Source: Isoalcanivorax pacificus W11-5
GTDB lineage: Bacteria; Pseudomonadota; Gammaproteobacteria; Pseudomonadales; Alcanivoracaceae
Assembly: GCF_000299335.2 (NCBI RefSeq)
Contig: NZ_CP004387.1
Location: 3,488,994-3,552,993, forward strand
DNA length: 64,000 nt
Direction of reading: 5' to 3'
Part shown: piece after piece, positions 56,904-64,000 of the stretch
How the letters are laid out: every line of letters begins with the position of its first letter
How positions within the stretch are numbered: position 1 is the first letter of the stretch
Notes under the pieces: model-generated
What the model saw: the letters and a program-made list of their open reading frames with translations, nothing else
The model's database searches: none
Told to the model about the DNA's origin: nothing
Position numbers and translations under genes: made by a program

Positions 56904-58010
56904 TTACTCATTGACGACCAGACGACGGCCCTCCATCGATACCGGCTTGCTGGGCAGTGCGTAACGCAGAATGCGCCACACGACCTGGCCAAACTGCGAC
57001 CACAGCGAGCCGGTGTTGTAATAGATGCCGTAGCGTTCACAGATGGCACGCACTTCCTGCGACATGGCGGCATAGCGGCGGGCCGGAATATCCGGAAAGA
57101 GATGGTGTTCTATCTGGTGGCTCAGGTTGCCGCTGAGAATATGAAATAGCCGCCCGCCACGCAGGTTTGAGGAGCCACGTAACTGACGCAGATACCACTG
57201 CCCGCGCGTTTCGTTCTCCAGCACGCTTTTCGGGAACACCTCGGCGTTGGCGGTGAAATGGCCGCAGAAAATGATCATGAAGGTCCACAGGTTGCGCAGG
57301 CCATTGGCCACCAGGTTACCGAGCAGCACCGGCAGGAAGAACGGCCCGGCAATGAGCGGGAAGAAGACATAATCCTTGAGCAGCTGCCGGCGCATTTTCC
57401 GGCCCACCGGGCGGAATTGCGCACGCAGCTCGGCGGCGCTCATGCGTCCGGCGAAGTACGCCCCCAGACGCAGGTCCTGGATCGCCACACCCCACTGGAA
57501 CAGCAACGCAAAAATCACCGCGTACAGTGGCTGGCCGAGAAAGAACGGCCGCCAGCGCTGCTCGGGGAACAGCCGCAGCAGGCCGTAGCCCACGTCGTCA
57601 TCCATGCCCTTGATGTTGGTGTAGGTGTGGTGCTTGAAGTTGTGCGTCTTGCGCCAGTTGTCGCTGGTGCCCACGATGTCCCACTCGTAGGTCTTGCCGT
57701 CGAAGCGCGGGTCGTTCATCCAGTCGTACTGGCCATGCATCACATTATGGCCCAGCTCCATGTTCTCCAGAATTTTCGACACCCCCAGCAGCAAGGTGCC
57801 CAGCAGCCAGGCTGGCGGAAACAGGCCGAAGAACAGCAGCCCCCGGCCAAGAATTTCGGTATAGCGCACGGCGGCGTGGATACGACGGATATAGCGCGCG
57901 TCAGCGTCGCCGATATCGGCCAGGGTGCGCTCGCGCAGGGCATCGATCTCGGCACCGAAACGGGTCACTTCATCGGCGCTCAGCGGGCGCCGGGATACTG
58001 CAGTGGTCAT
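56904..58010 (-). CDS. Membrane fatty acid desaturase (DesB-like)
   Basis: The 368-residue integral membrane protein has the three histidine boxes of acyl desaturases: HNVMH, HNFKHH and HQIEHH, which bind the di-iron centre. Several membrane helices surround them (LLFFGLFPPAWLLGTLLLG, FFPLIAGPFFLPVLLGNLV). The gene order desaturase, oxidoreductase, divergent TetR gene is that of desB, PA4889 and desT in P. aeruginosa, where DesB makes acyl-CoA double bonds. Electrons should come from the reductase encoded 16 bases upstream. Confidence 0.92.
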   Translation of the reverse strand: MTTAVSRRPLSADEVTRFGAEIDALRERTLADIGDADARYIRRIHAAVRYTEILGRGLLFFGLFPPAWLLGTLLLGVSKILENMELGHNVMHGQYDWMNDPRFDGKTYEWDIVGTSDNWRKTHNFKHHTYTNIKGMDDDVGYGLLRLFPEQRWRPFFLGQPLYAVIFALLFQWGVAIQDLRLGAYFAGRMSAAELRAQFRPVGRKMRRQLLKDYVFFPLIAGPFFLPVLLGNLVANGLRNLWTFMIIFCGHFTANAEVFPKSVLENETRGQWYLRQLRGSSNLRGGRLFHILSGNLSHQIEHHLFPDIPARRYAAMSQEVRAICERYGIYYNTGSLWSQFGQVVWRILRYALPSKPVSMEGRRLVVNE

Positions 58011-58026
58011 ACGTGTTCTGTCCTGT

Positions 58027-59100
58027 TCACAAATCCAGTGTGATATCGGTGCGTGCCGTGCTGACGCACAGCTTCATGGCGCCCATCGGCTCCTGGCTCA
58101 GCCCGCCACCGAGCAGATCCCCGGTGGTGCCGGCCAGCTTGCCGCAGACGCAGGTGTTGCAGATGCCCATGCGGCAGCCGTGCGCCGGCCGCTCGCCCCG
58201 GGCTTCCAGCGCGGCCAGCAGCGGTGCGCCGGCGGGCACGCTCAGCACACGGCCACTGCGGGCCAGCGTGACCTGCACCGGCTGGCCCTCAACGACGCTG
58301 ACATCCGGCAACGAAAACGCCTCTGCCTGGCATGTCGCCACGGCGCCCTCCAGCAGCGTCCGCACGGTGGCGACAAAGCCCGCCGGGCCGCAGACGTACG
58401 CCTGTTGCGCAGCAAGATCAGGCACCAGCGCGCGCAGCAGCGTTTCGTCCGGCCGGCCACTGTGTTCTTCCGGCAGCAACACACTTTCGCGGGTCAGCAG
58501 CCGCTGAACCGTCAATGACGGCAACCGGGCGGCAAGCTGGTCCAGTTCGCGGCCAAAACACAGGTCGGCGCGGGTGCGCGCCCAGTACAGCAGCGCGATC
58601 GGCGGCAGCGGACGCTCCAGTGTCGCGGCGGCGCGCAGCAGGCTCATCATCGGCGTAATGCCGGAGCCTGCGGCCACCAGCAGCCAGGGGCGCTCCAGCG
58701 ACGGCTGCGTCATGTCACCGAAGGCCGGGCCAATCTCCAGCACATCGCCTTCGTCACAGCACTCCGTCAGCCATTCGCTCACCTTGCCGCCGGGCATTTT
58801 CTTCACTGTGATGGCCATGCGCCGCCGCCCCAGCCAGCTCGGGCTGTAGCTGCGGGTCAGCCGCACGCCGTTTACCGACACGGTGACGCTGACGTGCTGC
58901 CCCGGCGCAAAACCACCCACATGGCGGTTCGGCCGCAGCACCAGCGTGACGGTGTCGCGGGCCTCGACACGGCGCGCCAGCACCTTCGCCAGCGGCCGCT
59001 CCCAGCTCAGCGTGGGCGACAGATGCGACGCCCAGAAGTCGAACACCTGCGGGTTGACCAGCGGCGAGAGCATCCTTTTCAAGGGACCGGCAACGAGCAT
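58027..59100 (-). CDS. Ferredoxin-type oxidoreductase for the desaturase
   Basis: The 357-residue protein has an FAD-binding domain (RLTRSYSPSW), an NAD(P)-binding domain (LVAAGSGITPMMSLLRA, AYVCGPAGFV) and a C-terminal plant-type 2Fe-2S ferredoxin domain with Cys in HGCRMGICNTCVCG and a fourth in KLCVS. It should pass electrons from NAD(P)H to the adjacent desaturase. ATG 59100 (MLVAGPLKRML) is used rather than the frame start at 59169, which overlaps the operator. Confidence 0.92.
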   Translation of the reverse strand: MLVAGPLKRMLSPLVNPQVFDFWASHLSPTLSWERPLAKVLARRVEARDTVTLVLRPNRHVGGFAPGQHVSVTVSVNGVRLTRSYSPSWLGRRRMAITVKKMPGGKVSEWLTECCDEGDVLEIGPAFGDMTQPSLERPWLLVAAGSGITPMMSLLRAAATLERPLPPIALLYWARTRADLCFGRELDQLAARLPSLTVQRLLTRESVLLPEEHSGRPDETLLRALVPDLAAQQAYVCGPAGFVATVRTLLEGAVATCQAEAFSLPDVSVVEGQPVQVTLARSGRVLSVPAGAPLLAALEARGERPAHGCRMGICNTCVCGKLAGTTGDLLGGGLSQEPMGAMKLCVSTARTDITLDL

Positions 59101-59132
59101 GTGGGGGCTTCCAATTGAATGACGGCGCGATA

Positions 59133-59148
59133 ATATACATGTGTATAT
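59133..59148. promoter_or_regulatory. Palindromic operator between desT-like and reductase genes
   Basis: ATATACA (59133-59139) and TGTATAT (59142-59148) form a 7-bp inverted repeat with a 2-base centre. It overlaps TATATT-type -10 sequence for the leftward operon. A second, shorter palindrome TGTC-CA-GACA follows (59154-59163). TTATTAT near 59183 may be the -10 of the TetR gene. DesT is known to bind a palindrome in this position and sense acyl-CoA saturation; the site sequence here differs from what I recall of the Pseudomonas one. Confidence 0.55.
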
Positions 59149-59235
59149 ATATCTGTCCAGACATGCCACCGGTCATTCTGGGTTATTATTCCGCCCTTGC
59201 CGCACCTCCGTTCCAGGGCACATAGAGCAGAAGAC

Positions 59236-59898
59236 ATGAGCAGTAGCACCACCAACGACACCCCCACCCCGCGCCCGCACCAGGGCCGCCGCGCGGTGAT
59301 CTCCCGGGAAGACCTGATGGCCGCCGCCCTGAAGCTGGTCGGCCCGCACCGCAGCGTCTCCACCCTGAGCCTGCGCGAGGTGGCCCGCGAGGCCGGCATC
59401 GCGCCGAACAGCTTCTATCGCCATTTCCGCGACGTGGATGAACTGGCCGTGACACTGATCAACCAGGCCGGCAGCGCCCTGCGGCAGATCATCGGCGAGG
59501 CGCGCACCCGCGCCACCTCCGAGCGCAGCGTGGTGCGCAGTTCCGTGGAGGCCTTTATGGAGCAGCTCCGCGCCGACCAGAAATACCTCCATCTGCTGCT
59601 GCGCGAAGGCACCGTCGGCTCCGACGCCTTCAAGGGCGCGGTGGAAACCCAGCTCGGCTTTTTCGAGGAAGAACTGTGCCAGGACCTGATCCGGCTGGCG
59701 GCGCTCAAACACACCGGCATCTACCAGCCACAACTGGTGGCGCGCGCCATCACCCGGCTGGTGTTCACCATGGGCGCAATGGCGATGGACATACCGGAGG
59801 AAGACCACCCGGCGCTGGTGGATCAGGTGGAGACGATGGTGCGGATGATTATTCTGGGGACGCAGAGTATGGCGCGGGACGCGGGGTCATCTCACTGA
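59236..59898 (+). CDS. TetR-family regulator, DesT/FabR-like
   Basis: The 220-residue protein has the TetR helix-turn-helix near the N-terminus: ISREDLMAAALKLVGPHRSV, LSLREVAREAGIAPNSFYRHF. The N-terminal stretch before it is Ser/Thr/Pro-rich. The ligand domain has the FabR/DesT-like length. It is divergent from the reductase-desaturase operon. By analogy with DesT it should repress that operon in response to the acyl-CoA pool. ATG 59236 is used. Confidence 0.9.
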   Translation: MSSSTTNDTPTPRPHQGRRAVISREDLMAAALKLVGPHRSVSTLSLREVAREAGIAPNSFYRHFRDVDELAVTLINQAGSALRQIIGEARTRATSERSVVRSSVEAFMEQLRADQKYLHLLLREGTVGSDAFKGAVETQLGFFEEELCQDLIRLAALKHTGIYQPQLVARAITRLVFTMGAMAMDIPEEDHPALVDQVETMVRMIILGTQSMARDAGSSH

Positions 59899-59950
59899 CG
59901 AGGCAGCATCAGTATTTCTTTGCCCAATCTTAAACCGTCGCTCCAACCGA

Positions 59951-59980
59951 AAAGCCGGCGGCGCTGATTGTCCGCCGGCC
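59951..59980. terminator. Terminator between orn and the TetR gene
   Basis: GCCGGCGG (59954-59961) and CCGCCGGC (59972-59979) pair over eight bases with a 10-base loop. On the minus strand TTTTCGG follows, so it can end orn transcription. It also lies 55 bases after the TetR stop on the plus strand. Confidence 0.55.
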
Positions 59981-59988
59981 TCGTCTGA

Positions 59989-60534
59989 TCAGATCGAAAA
60001 CACCGTCTTGCGGTAATACCGCAGCTCTTCAATCGAATCGCGAATATCATCCAGCGCCTGGTGCTTGCTGTCTTTCTTCACACCCGCCAGCAGCGACGGC
60101 GCCCAGCAGCGTGTCAGTTCCTTGATGGTGGATACATCCAGATTGCGGTAGTGGAAATAGGCTTCCAGCTGCGGCATTGCGCGCCACAAAAAGCGCCGGT
60201 CCTGGCAGATGCTGTTGCCACACATGGGCGATACGCCTCGCTCTACCCATTCTTCCAGAAAGGCCAGGGTCGCCGCTTCGGCCGCGCGTTCATCCAGTTC
60301 ACTTTCACCGACGCGGTCGATCAGGCCGGAGTTGCCGTGCGTGGTGGTGTTCCATTCGTCCATCAGCGCCAGGACTTCCGGCGGCTGATGCACCGCCAGC
60401 ACCGGCCCTTCGGCCAGCACATTGAGCTCCTTGTCGGTGACGATGGTGGCGATCTCGATGATGCGGTCTTCGTCCGGGTTCAGCCCGGTCATTTCCAAGT
60501 CGATCCAGATCAGGTTCTGTTTGCGGTCGGTCAT
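59989..60534 (-). CDS. orn: Oligoribonuclease
   Basis: Orn degrades 2-5 base RNA fragments, including pGpG from cyclic-di-GMP breakdown. The 181-residue DEDDh exonuclease has [10 protein letters not shown] (Asp and Glu ligands), [15 protein letters not shown] and the [18 protein letters not shown] end with its His and Asp. ATG 60534 overlaps the SDR stop by four bases (ATGA). Confidence 0.97.
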   Translation of the reverse strand: MTDRKQNLIWIDLEMTGLNPDEDRIIEIATIVTDKELNVLAEGPVLAVHQPPEVLALMDEWNTTTHGNSGLIDRVGESELDERAAEAATLAFLEEWVERGVSPMCGNSICQDRRFLWRAMPQLEAYFHYRNLDVSTIKELTRCWAPSLLAGVKKDSKHQALDDIRDSIEELRYYRKTVFSI

Positions 60535-61406
60535 GCGCTCAGTTCCTTGTCGGAGAAAGCAGGCAGCCCGGTGAGCTGCTCGGAAAGGGTCCATAGCCGG
60601 GTCTGGTCGGCCTTGTCGCGGGCACGGGCGGATGGCTGGCGCGGTTTGCAGCGCTCGAAGTAACCGCCCCGGCTCTTGCCGCCCTCGACACCGGAGGCCA
60701 GCCAGATGCTGGTGCGCGCGCCTTTTTCCGGGCTGATCAGGAACAGCTTCAACACCCGGGTAAAGGCGCGCTCATACCAGCGGTTTTCCGGCCAGATACT
60801 GGTGGAGACCGCCCCCGGATGCAGCGCGCTGACGGCGATGCCGGTGCCGGCAAGCTGGTCGGCCAGTTCACGGGTGAACAGGATATTGGCCAACTTCGAC
60901 TGGGCGTAGGCGCGCATCACCCAGTAGTTGTCGGTCAGTTGCAGGTCGTCCCAGTGCATGCGGCCCATGCGGTGCGCTTCCGAGGCAACGTTGATGATGC
61001 GGCCCTCGGGCGCCATGGCCGGCAGCAGCAGGCGGGTGAACAGGAACGGGCCAAGGTGATTGGTGGCGAAGGTCAGTTCGAAACCGTCCTGGCTGGTTTC
61101 CCGGCTGACATTGGCCAGGCCGGCGTTGTTCAGCAGCACGTCGATCACCGGGAAGCGTTCGCGCACCTCCCTGGCGGCACGTCGCACGCTCTCCAGCGAC
61201 GCCAGGTCCAGCGCCACCGTTTCAACACCTGCGCCCGGATGCGCGGCGCGAATCTGCTGCGCCGCCGCCTCGGCCGCCTGCGACCGCCGGCAGGCCAGCA
61301 CCACGCGGGCGCCCATGCCGGCCAGCGCGGTGGCGGCCACCAGGCCGATACCGCTGTTGCCACCTGTGATCAGAACCGTCTTTCCCGCCATGGACGCTGC
61401 ACTCAT
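60531..61406 (-). CDS. Short-chain dehydrogenase/reductase, retinol dehydrogenase-like
   Basis: The 291-residue protein has the SDR motifs: nucleotide-binding TGGNSGIG, the NNAG strand, a Ser in INVASEAH and the catalytic YAQSK. The pattern [21 protein letters not shown] is typical of the retinol-dehydrogenase-like (WW-oxidoreductase) group. The substrate is unknown; lipid or steroid-like alcohols are likely in this group. It is coupled to orn by an ATGA overlap. rsgA starts 90 bases away on the other strand. Confidence 0.9.
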   Translation of the reverse strand: MSAASMAGKTVLITGGNSGIGLVAATALAGMGARVVLACRRSQAAEAAAQQIRAAHPGAGVETVALDLASLESVRRAAREVRERFPVIDVLLNNAGLANVSRETSQDGFELTFATNHLGPFLFTRLLLPAMAPEGRIINVASEAHRMGRMHWDDLQLTDNYWVMRAYAQSKLANILFTRELADQLAGTGIAVSALHPGAVSTSIWPENRWYERAFTRVLKLFLISPEKGARTSIWLASGVEGGKSRGGYFERCKPRQPSARARDKADQTRLWTLSEQLTGLPAFSDKELSA

Positions 61407-61496
61407 GCGTTGCTCCCTGCCTTGAATGGATCGCGGCTGTCAGGCCACGGACATGGCGGCTATAGTAGCAGCCCTGCGCCCCCACCCGGATACCTG

Positions 61497-62546
61497 ATGA
61501 GCAAACGCCAACTCAACCGCCGCCAGCGCTGGCGGATCGAGAAAGTCCAGAACGAGCGCCTGGCGCGCGCGCAGCGCAAGCAGGCGCAGCAGGACGACGA
61601 CGTGGCCGACCAGCTCGGCGATGAACAGGCCGGGCTGATCACCGCGCATTATGGCAGCAAGGTCGAGGTGGAAAGCCTGCTCGATGGCAGCCGTCAGCGC
61701 TGCCATTTCCGTGCCAATCTGGCGCAACTGGTGGTCGGCGACCGGGTGCTGTGGCAGCCGGCGCAAAGCAGCGGCGATGGCGTGGTGGTGGCCACCGACG
61801 AGCGCACCAGCGTGCTGTGCCGTCCTGACAACTACGGCAAGCTCAAGCCGGTGGCCGCCAACGTCGACCGCATGCTGATTGTGTTCGCACCGGCCCCCGT
61901 GCCGTCCAGCCAGCTGCTGGATCGCTATCTGGTGGCCGCCGAGCTGTCCGGCATCACGCCGGTGCTGGTACTGAACAAGGCCGACCTGATCGACGACGTG
62001 CTGCGTCCGCACTTCGACGAACTCAGCGCCATCTATCACGACCTCGGCTACCCGCTGCTGGAAGCCTCCGCCGCCGACGCACACGGCCTGAGCGCCCTGC
62101 GTGACGCCCTGGTGGGCCACACCTGCGTGTTTGTCGGCCAGTCCGGGGTCGGCAAATCATCGCTGGTCAACGTGCTGCTGCCGGACGCCGAACTGGCCAC
62201 CAATGTGCTGTCCGATGTGTCCGGCCTGGGCCAGCACACCACCACCACCGCCCGGCTGTTCCACCTGCCCGACGGCGGCAATCTGATCGACTCCCCCGGC
62301 ATCCGTGAATTCGGCCTGTGGCATATCGACGAGGACGAGTTGCTGCGCGGCTACCGGGAACTGGCGCCGCTGGCCGGCCATTGCCGCTTCCGCAACTGCT
62401 CGCACCTGCACGAACCCGGCTGCGCCCTGACCGGCGCCGTCGAGGCGGGCGACATCAGCGCCGAACGGCTGGAAAACTATTACCGCATCCGCGAAACGCT
62501 GGACGAGACGGCCCGCCAGCGCTACGACCGCAGCGACAACGACTGA
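61497..62546 (+). CDS. rsgA: Ribosome small subunit-dependent GTPase RsgA
   Basis: RsgA checks the late 30S subunit and releases assembly factors. The 349-residue protein has an OB domain, a circularly permuted GTPase domain with motifs in the order NKAD (G4), GQSGVGKSSLVN (G1) and DSPGIREF (G3), and a zinc domain CRFRNCSHLHEPGC. The N-terminus is basic (SKRQLNRRQRWRIEKVQ). ATG 61497 has no strong ribosome site. Confidence 0.96.
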   Translation: MSKRQLNRRQRWRIEKVQNERLARAQRKQAQQDDDVADQLGDEQAGLITAHYGSKVEVESLLDGSRQRCHFRANLAQLVVGDRVLWQPAQSSGDGVVVATDERTSVLCRPDNYGKLKPVAANVDRMLIVFAPAPVPSSQLLDRYLVAAELSGITPVLVLNKADLIDDVLRPHFDELSAIYHDLGYPLLEASAADAHGLSALRDALVGHTCVFVGQSGVGKSSLVNVLLPDAELATNVLSDVSGLGQHTTTTARLFHLPDGGNLIDSPGIREFGLWHIDEDELLRGYRELAPLAGHCRFRNCSHLHEPGCALTGAVEAGDISAERLENYYRIRETLDETARQRYDRSDND

Positions 62547-62627
62547 CCGCCGCCTGCATTTCCGCACGCGCTCCGGTAGAATCGAACGCCCCGTCCGGCT
62601 TTGACGGACGCCTCAAGGAAGCCCCCG

Positions 62628-63455
62628 ATGGCCAGCGATCTGCCACTGCTTGTTTCGCCGCAACAGTTGTTGCCGCACCTGGGTGACGACGGTCTGCTGA
62701 TCGTGGACCTGGGCAAACCCGTGGTGTACCAGCAGGCCCACGTGCCCGGTGCCATCCACCTGGATTTCAAGCGGCTGCAGCGCAACACCCTGCCCGCACC
62801 GGGCCTGTTGCCGGAAGACGACGGCCTGGCCGCCCTGCTGTCGGACATTGGCCTGACCCCCGACACCCACGTGGTCGCCTATGACGACGAAGGCGGCGGC
62901 TGGGCCGGACGCCTGCTGTGGCTGCTCGATGCGGTCGGCCACACGCGCTACAGCTACCTCGACGGCGGTATCCACGCCTGGCTGGCCGATGGCCTGCCCA
63001 CCGAAGACACCCCGGCGACCGCACGCCCGAGCGACTATCAGCTGGGCGAGAAGAACCCGCGTACCGATGTGCCGTTCGAGGAAATGCTGGCCCGTTACAA
63101 CGCCGACAACGTGGTGATCTGGGACGCCCGCTCGCGCGAGGAATTCGATGGCGTGCGCGCCTTCGCCCAGAAAGCCGGCCATATGCCCGGCGCCGTCCAC
63201 TACGAGTGGACCGAGCCGATGGACAAAACGCGCAACCTGCGCCTGCGCGACCTGGATACCCTGCGCGACGAACTGGCCGCGCGCGGCATCACACCGGACA
63301 AGGAAATCATCACCCACTGCCAGACGCATCACCGTTCCAGCTTCAGCTGGCTGGTCGGCAAGATACTCGGCTTTGACAATATCCGCGGTTATGCCGGCTC
63401 CTGGTCGGAGTGGGGCAATCACCCGGACACCCCCGTGGAAAAGGACCTGAAATAA
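62628..63455 (+). CDS. rhdA: Thiosulfate sulfurtransferase (rhodanese)
   Basis: RhdA transfers sulfane sulfur from thiosulfate to acceptors. The 275-residue protein has two rhodanese domains; the second carries the active-site loop HCQTHHRS, the CQTHHR form known from the Azotobacter and Pseudomonas RhdA enzymes. WDARSREEFDGV and GSWSEWGNH flank it. ATG 62628 has AAGGAAG upstream. The gene lies before psd, with which it overlaps by one base (TAATG), as in Pseudomonas. Confidence 0.95.
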   Translation: MASDLPLLVSPQQLLPHLGDDGLLIVDLGKPVVYQQAHVPGAIHLDFKRLQRNTLPAPGLLPEDDGLAALLSDIGLTPDTHVVAYDDEGGGWAGRLLWLLDAVGHTRYSYLDGGIHAWLADGLPTEDTPATARPSDYQLGEKNPRTDVPFEEMLARYNADNVVIWDARSREEFDGVRAFAQKAGHMPGAVHYEWTEPMDKTRNLRLRDLDTLRDELAARGITPDKEIITHCQTHHRSSFSWLVGKILGFDNIRGYAGSWSEWGNHPDTPVEKDLK

Positions 63456-64000
63456 TGCAGAGCTCGTTTGTCGACCGGTTGTTTGTCCTGTTGCAGTATC
63501 TGGTGCCACAACACCTGCTGTCGCGCCTGGTGGGCTGGTGTGCCCGCAGCGAAATCCCGTGGATCAAGACCACCTTCATCAATCAGTTCAGCAACCGTTT
63601 TGACATTGACCTCAGCGAAGCGGTGATCGAAGACCCGGACCAGTTCGCGAGCTTCAATGCGTTTTTCACCCGCGCCCTGAAAGACGGCGCACGCCCGATT
63701 GCGCCAGAAGCGGACGACATCGCCTGCCCTGCCGACGGCACCATCAGCCAGCTCGGCAAACTGCGTGGCAGTGACGTCTTGCAGGCCAAGGGCCAGTATT
63801 ATTCCGTTTATGAACTGCTCGGCGGCGACAGCGCCCTGGCCAGCGAATTCAGCAACGGCCACTTCGCCACCGTGTACCTGTCACCGCGCGATTATCACCG
63901 CGTGCACATGCCGGTCACCGGCACCCTGCGCGAAATGATCTATGTGCCGGGCAAGCTGTTTTCGGTCAACGCTGTGACGACTCGCCAGGTGCCGCGCCTG
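63455..64000 (+). CDS. psd: Phosphatidylserine decarboxylase, N-terminal part
   Basis: The gene runs off the right edge after 182 codons. Psd makes phosphatidylethanolamine at the inner membrane. The visible part has FNAFFTRALKDGARPI, the PADGTIS segment with the autoprocessing Asp, YLSPRDYHRVHMPVTG with a His of the processing triad, and PGKLFSVN. The self-cleavage site LGST lies beyond the window. It is translationally coupled to rhdA. Confidence 0.97.
   Translation, partial: MQSSFVDRLFVLLQYLVPQHLLSRLVGWCARSEIPWIKTTFINQFSNRFDIDLSEAVIEDPDQFASFNAFFTRALKDGARPIAPEADDIACPADGTISQLGKLRGSDVLQAKGQYYSVYELLGGDSALASEFSNGHFATVYLSPRDYHRVHMPVTGTLREMIYVPGKLFSVNAVTTRQVPRL

Overview
The window is about 64 kb of GC-rich bacterial chromosome, densely packed with core genes. 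Gene order and content suggest a gammaproteobacterium close to the Alcanivorax/Pseudomonas group. The order hflC-hflK-hflX-hfq-miaA-mutL-amiB-tsaE-nnr, the pairs rlmB-rnr and rpsF-priB-rpsR-rplI, the set orn-rsgA-rhdA-psd and the desaturase cluster all look like those lineages. The genus is an inference from gene order; there is no rRNA to confirm it. No prophage, insertion sequence or CRISPR array was seen.

Left part (1-10.2 kb): the first codons of dusC, a TRL-like lipoprotein, the isoprenoid genes xseB-ispA-dxs, a HigB/HigA-type toxin-antitoxin pair, a TDT-family anion transporter, a membrane diguanylate cyclase, then pgpA, thiL, nusB and ribH on the minus strand. From 10.3 to 19.4 kb come opgH-opgG and yceH, then ribBX, ribE, ribD, nrdR and glyA. 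The usual nrdR-rib-nusB-thiL-pgpA operon is therefore split by the glucan genes and yceH.

Middle part (19.5-36.7 kb): a YdjM-like membrane protein, ettA, a PilZ protein, an AbiE type IV toxin-antitoxin system with two perfect palindromes in its promoter region, radA, alr and dnaB. An accessory block follows (cfa, a DinB-fold protein, a thioredoxin-fold isomerase, a CmcJ-like oxygenase and a LysR regulator). It lies between dnaB and the rpsF-priB-rpsR-rplI operon. Two tandem secreted paralogues of unknown function sit between that operon and rlmB-rnr.

Right part (39.4-64 kb): a tRNA-Leu(CAG) with a clear promoter and terminator, a long inverted repeat (two 36-bp arms), purA-hisZ, the hfl/hfq/miaA/mutL/amiB/tsaE/nnr cluster broken by one opposite-strand lipoprotein gene, queG, a desaturase/ferredoxin-reductase operon divergent from a DesT-like TetR gene, then orn with an SDR gene, rsgA, rhdA and the start of psd.

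The least explained parts are the LysR/CmcJ-like/isomerase block, the tandem secreted paralogues, the orphan lipoprotein inside the mutL-miaA cluster, and the 36-bp inverted repeat.
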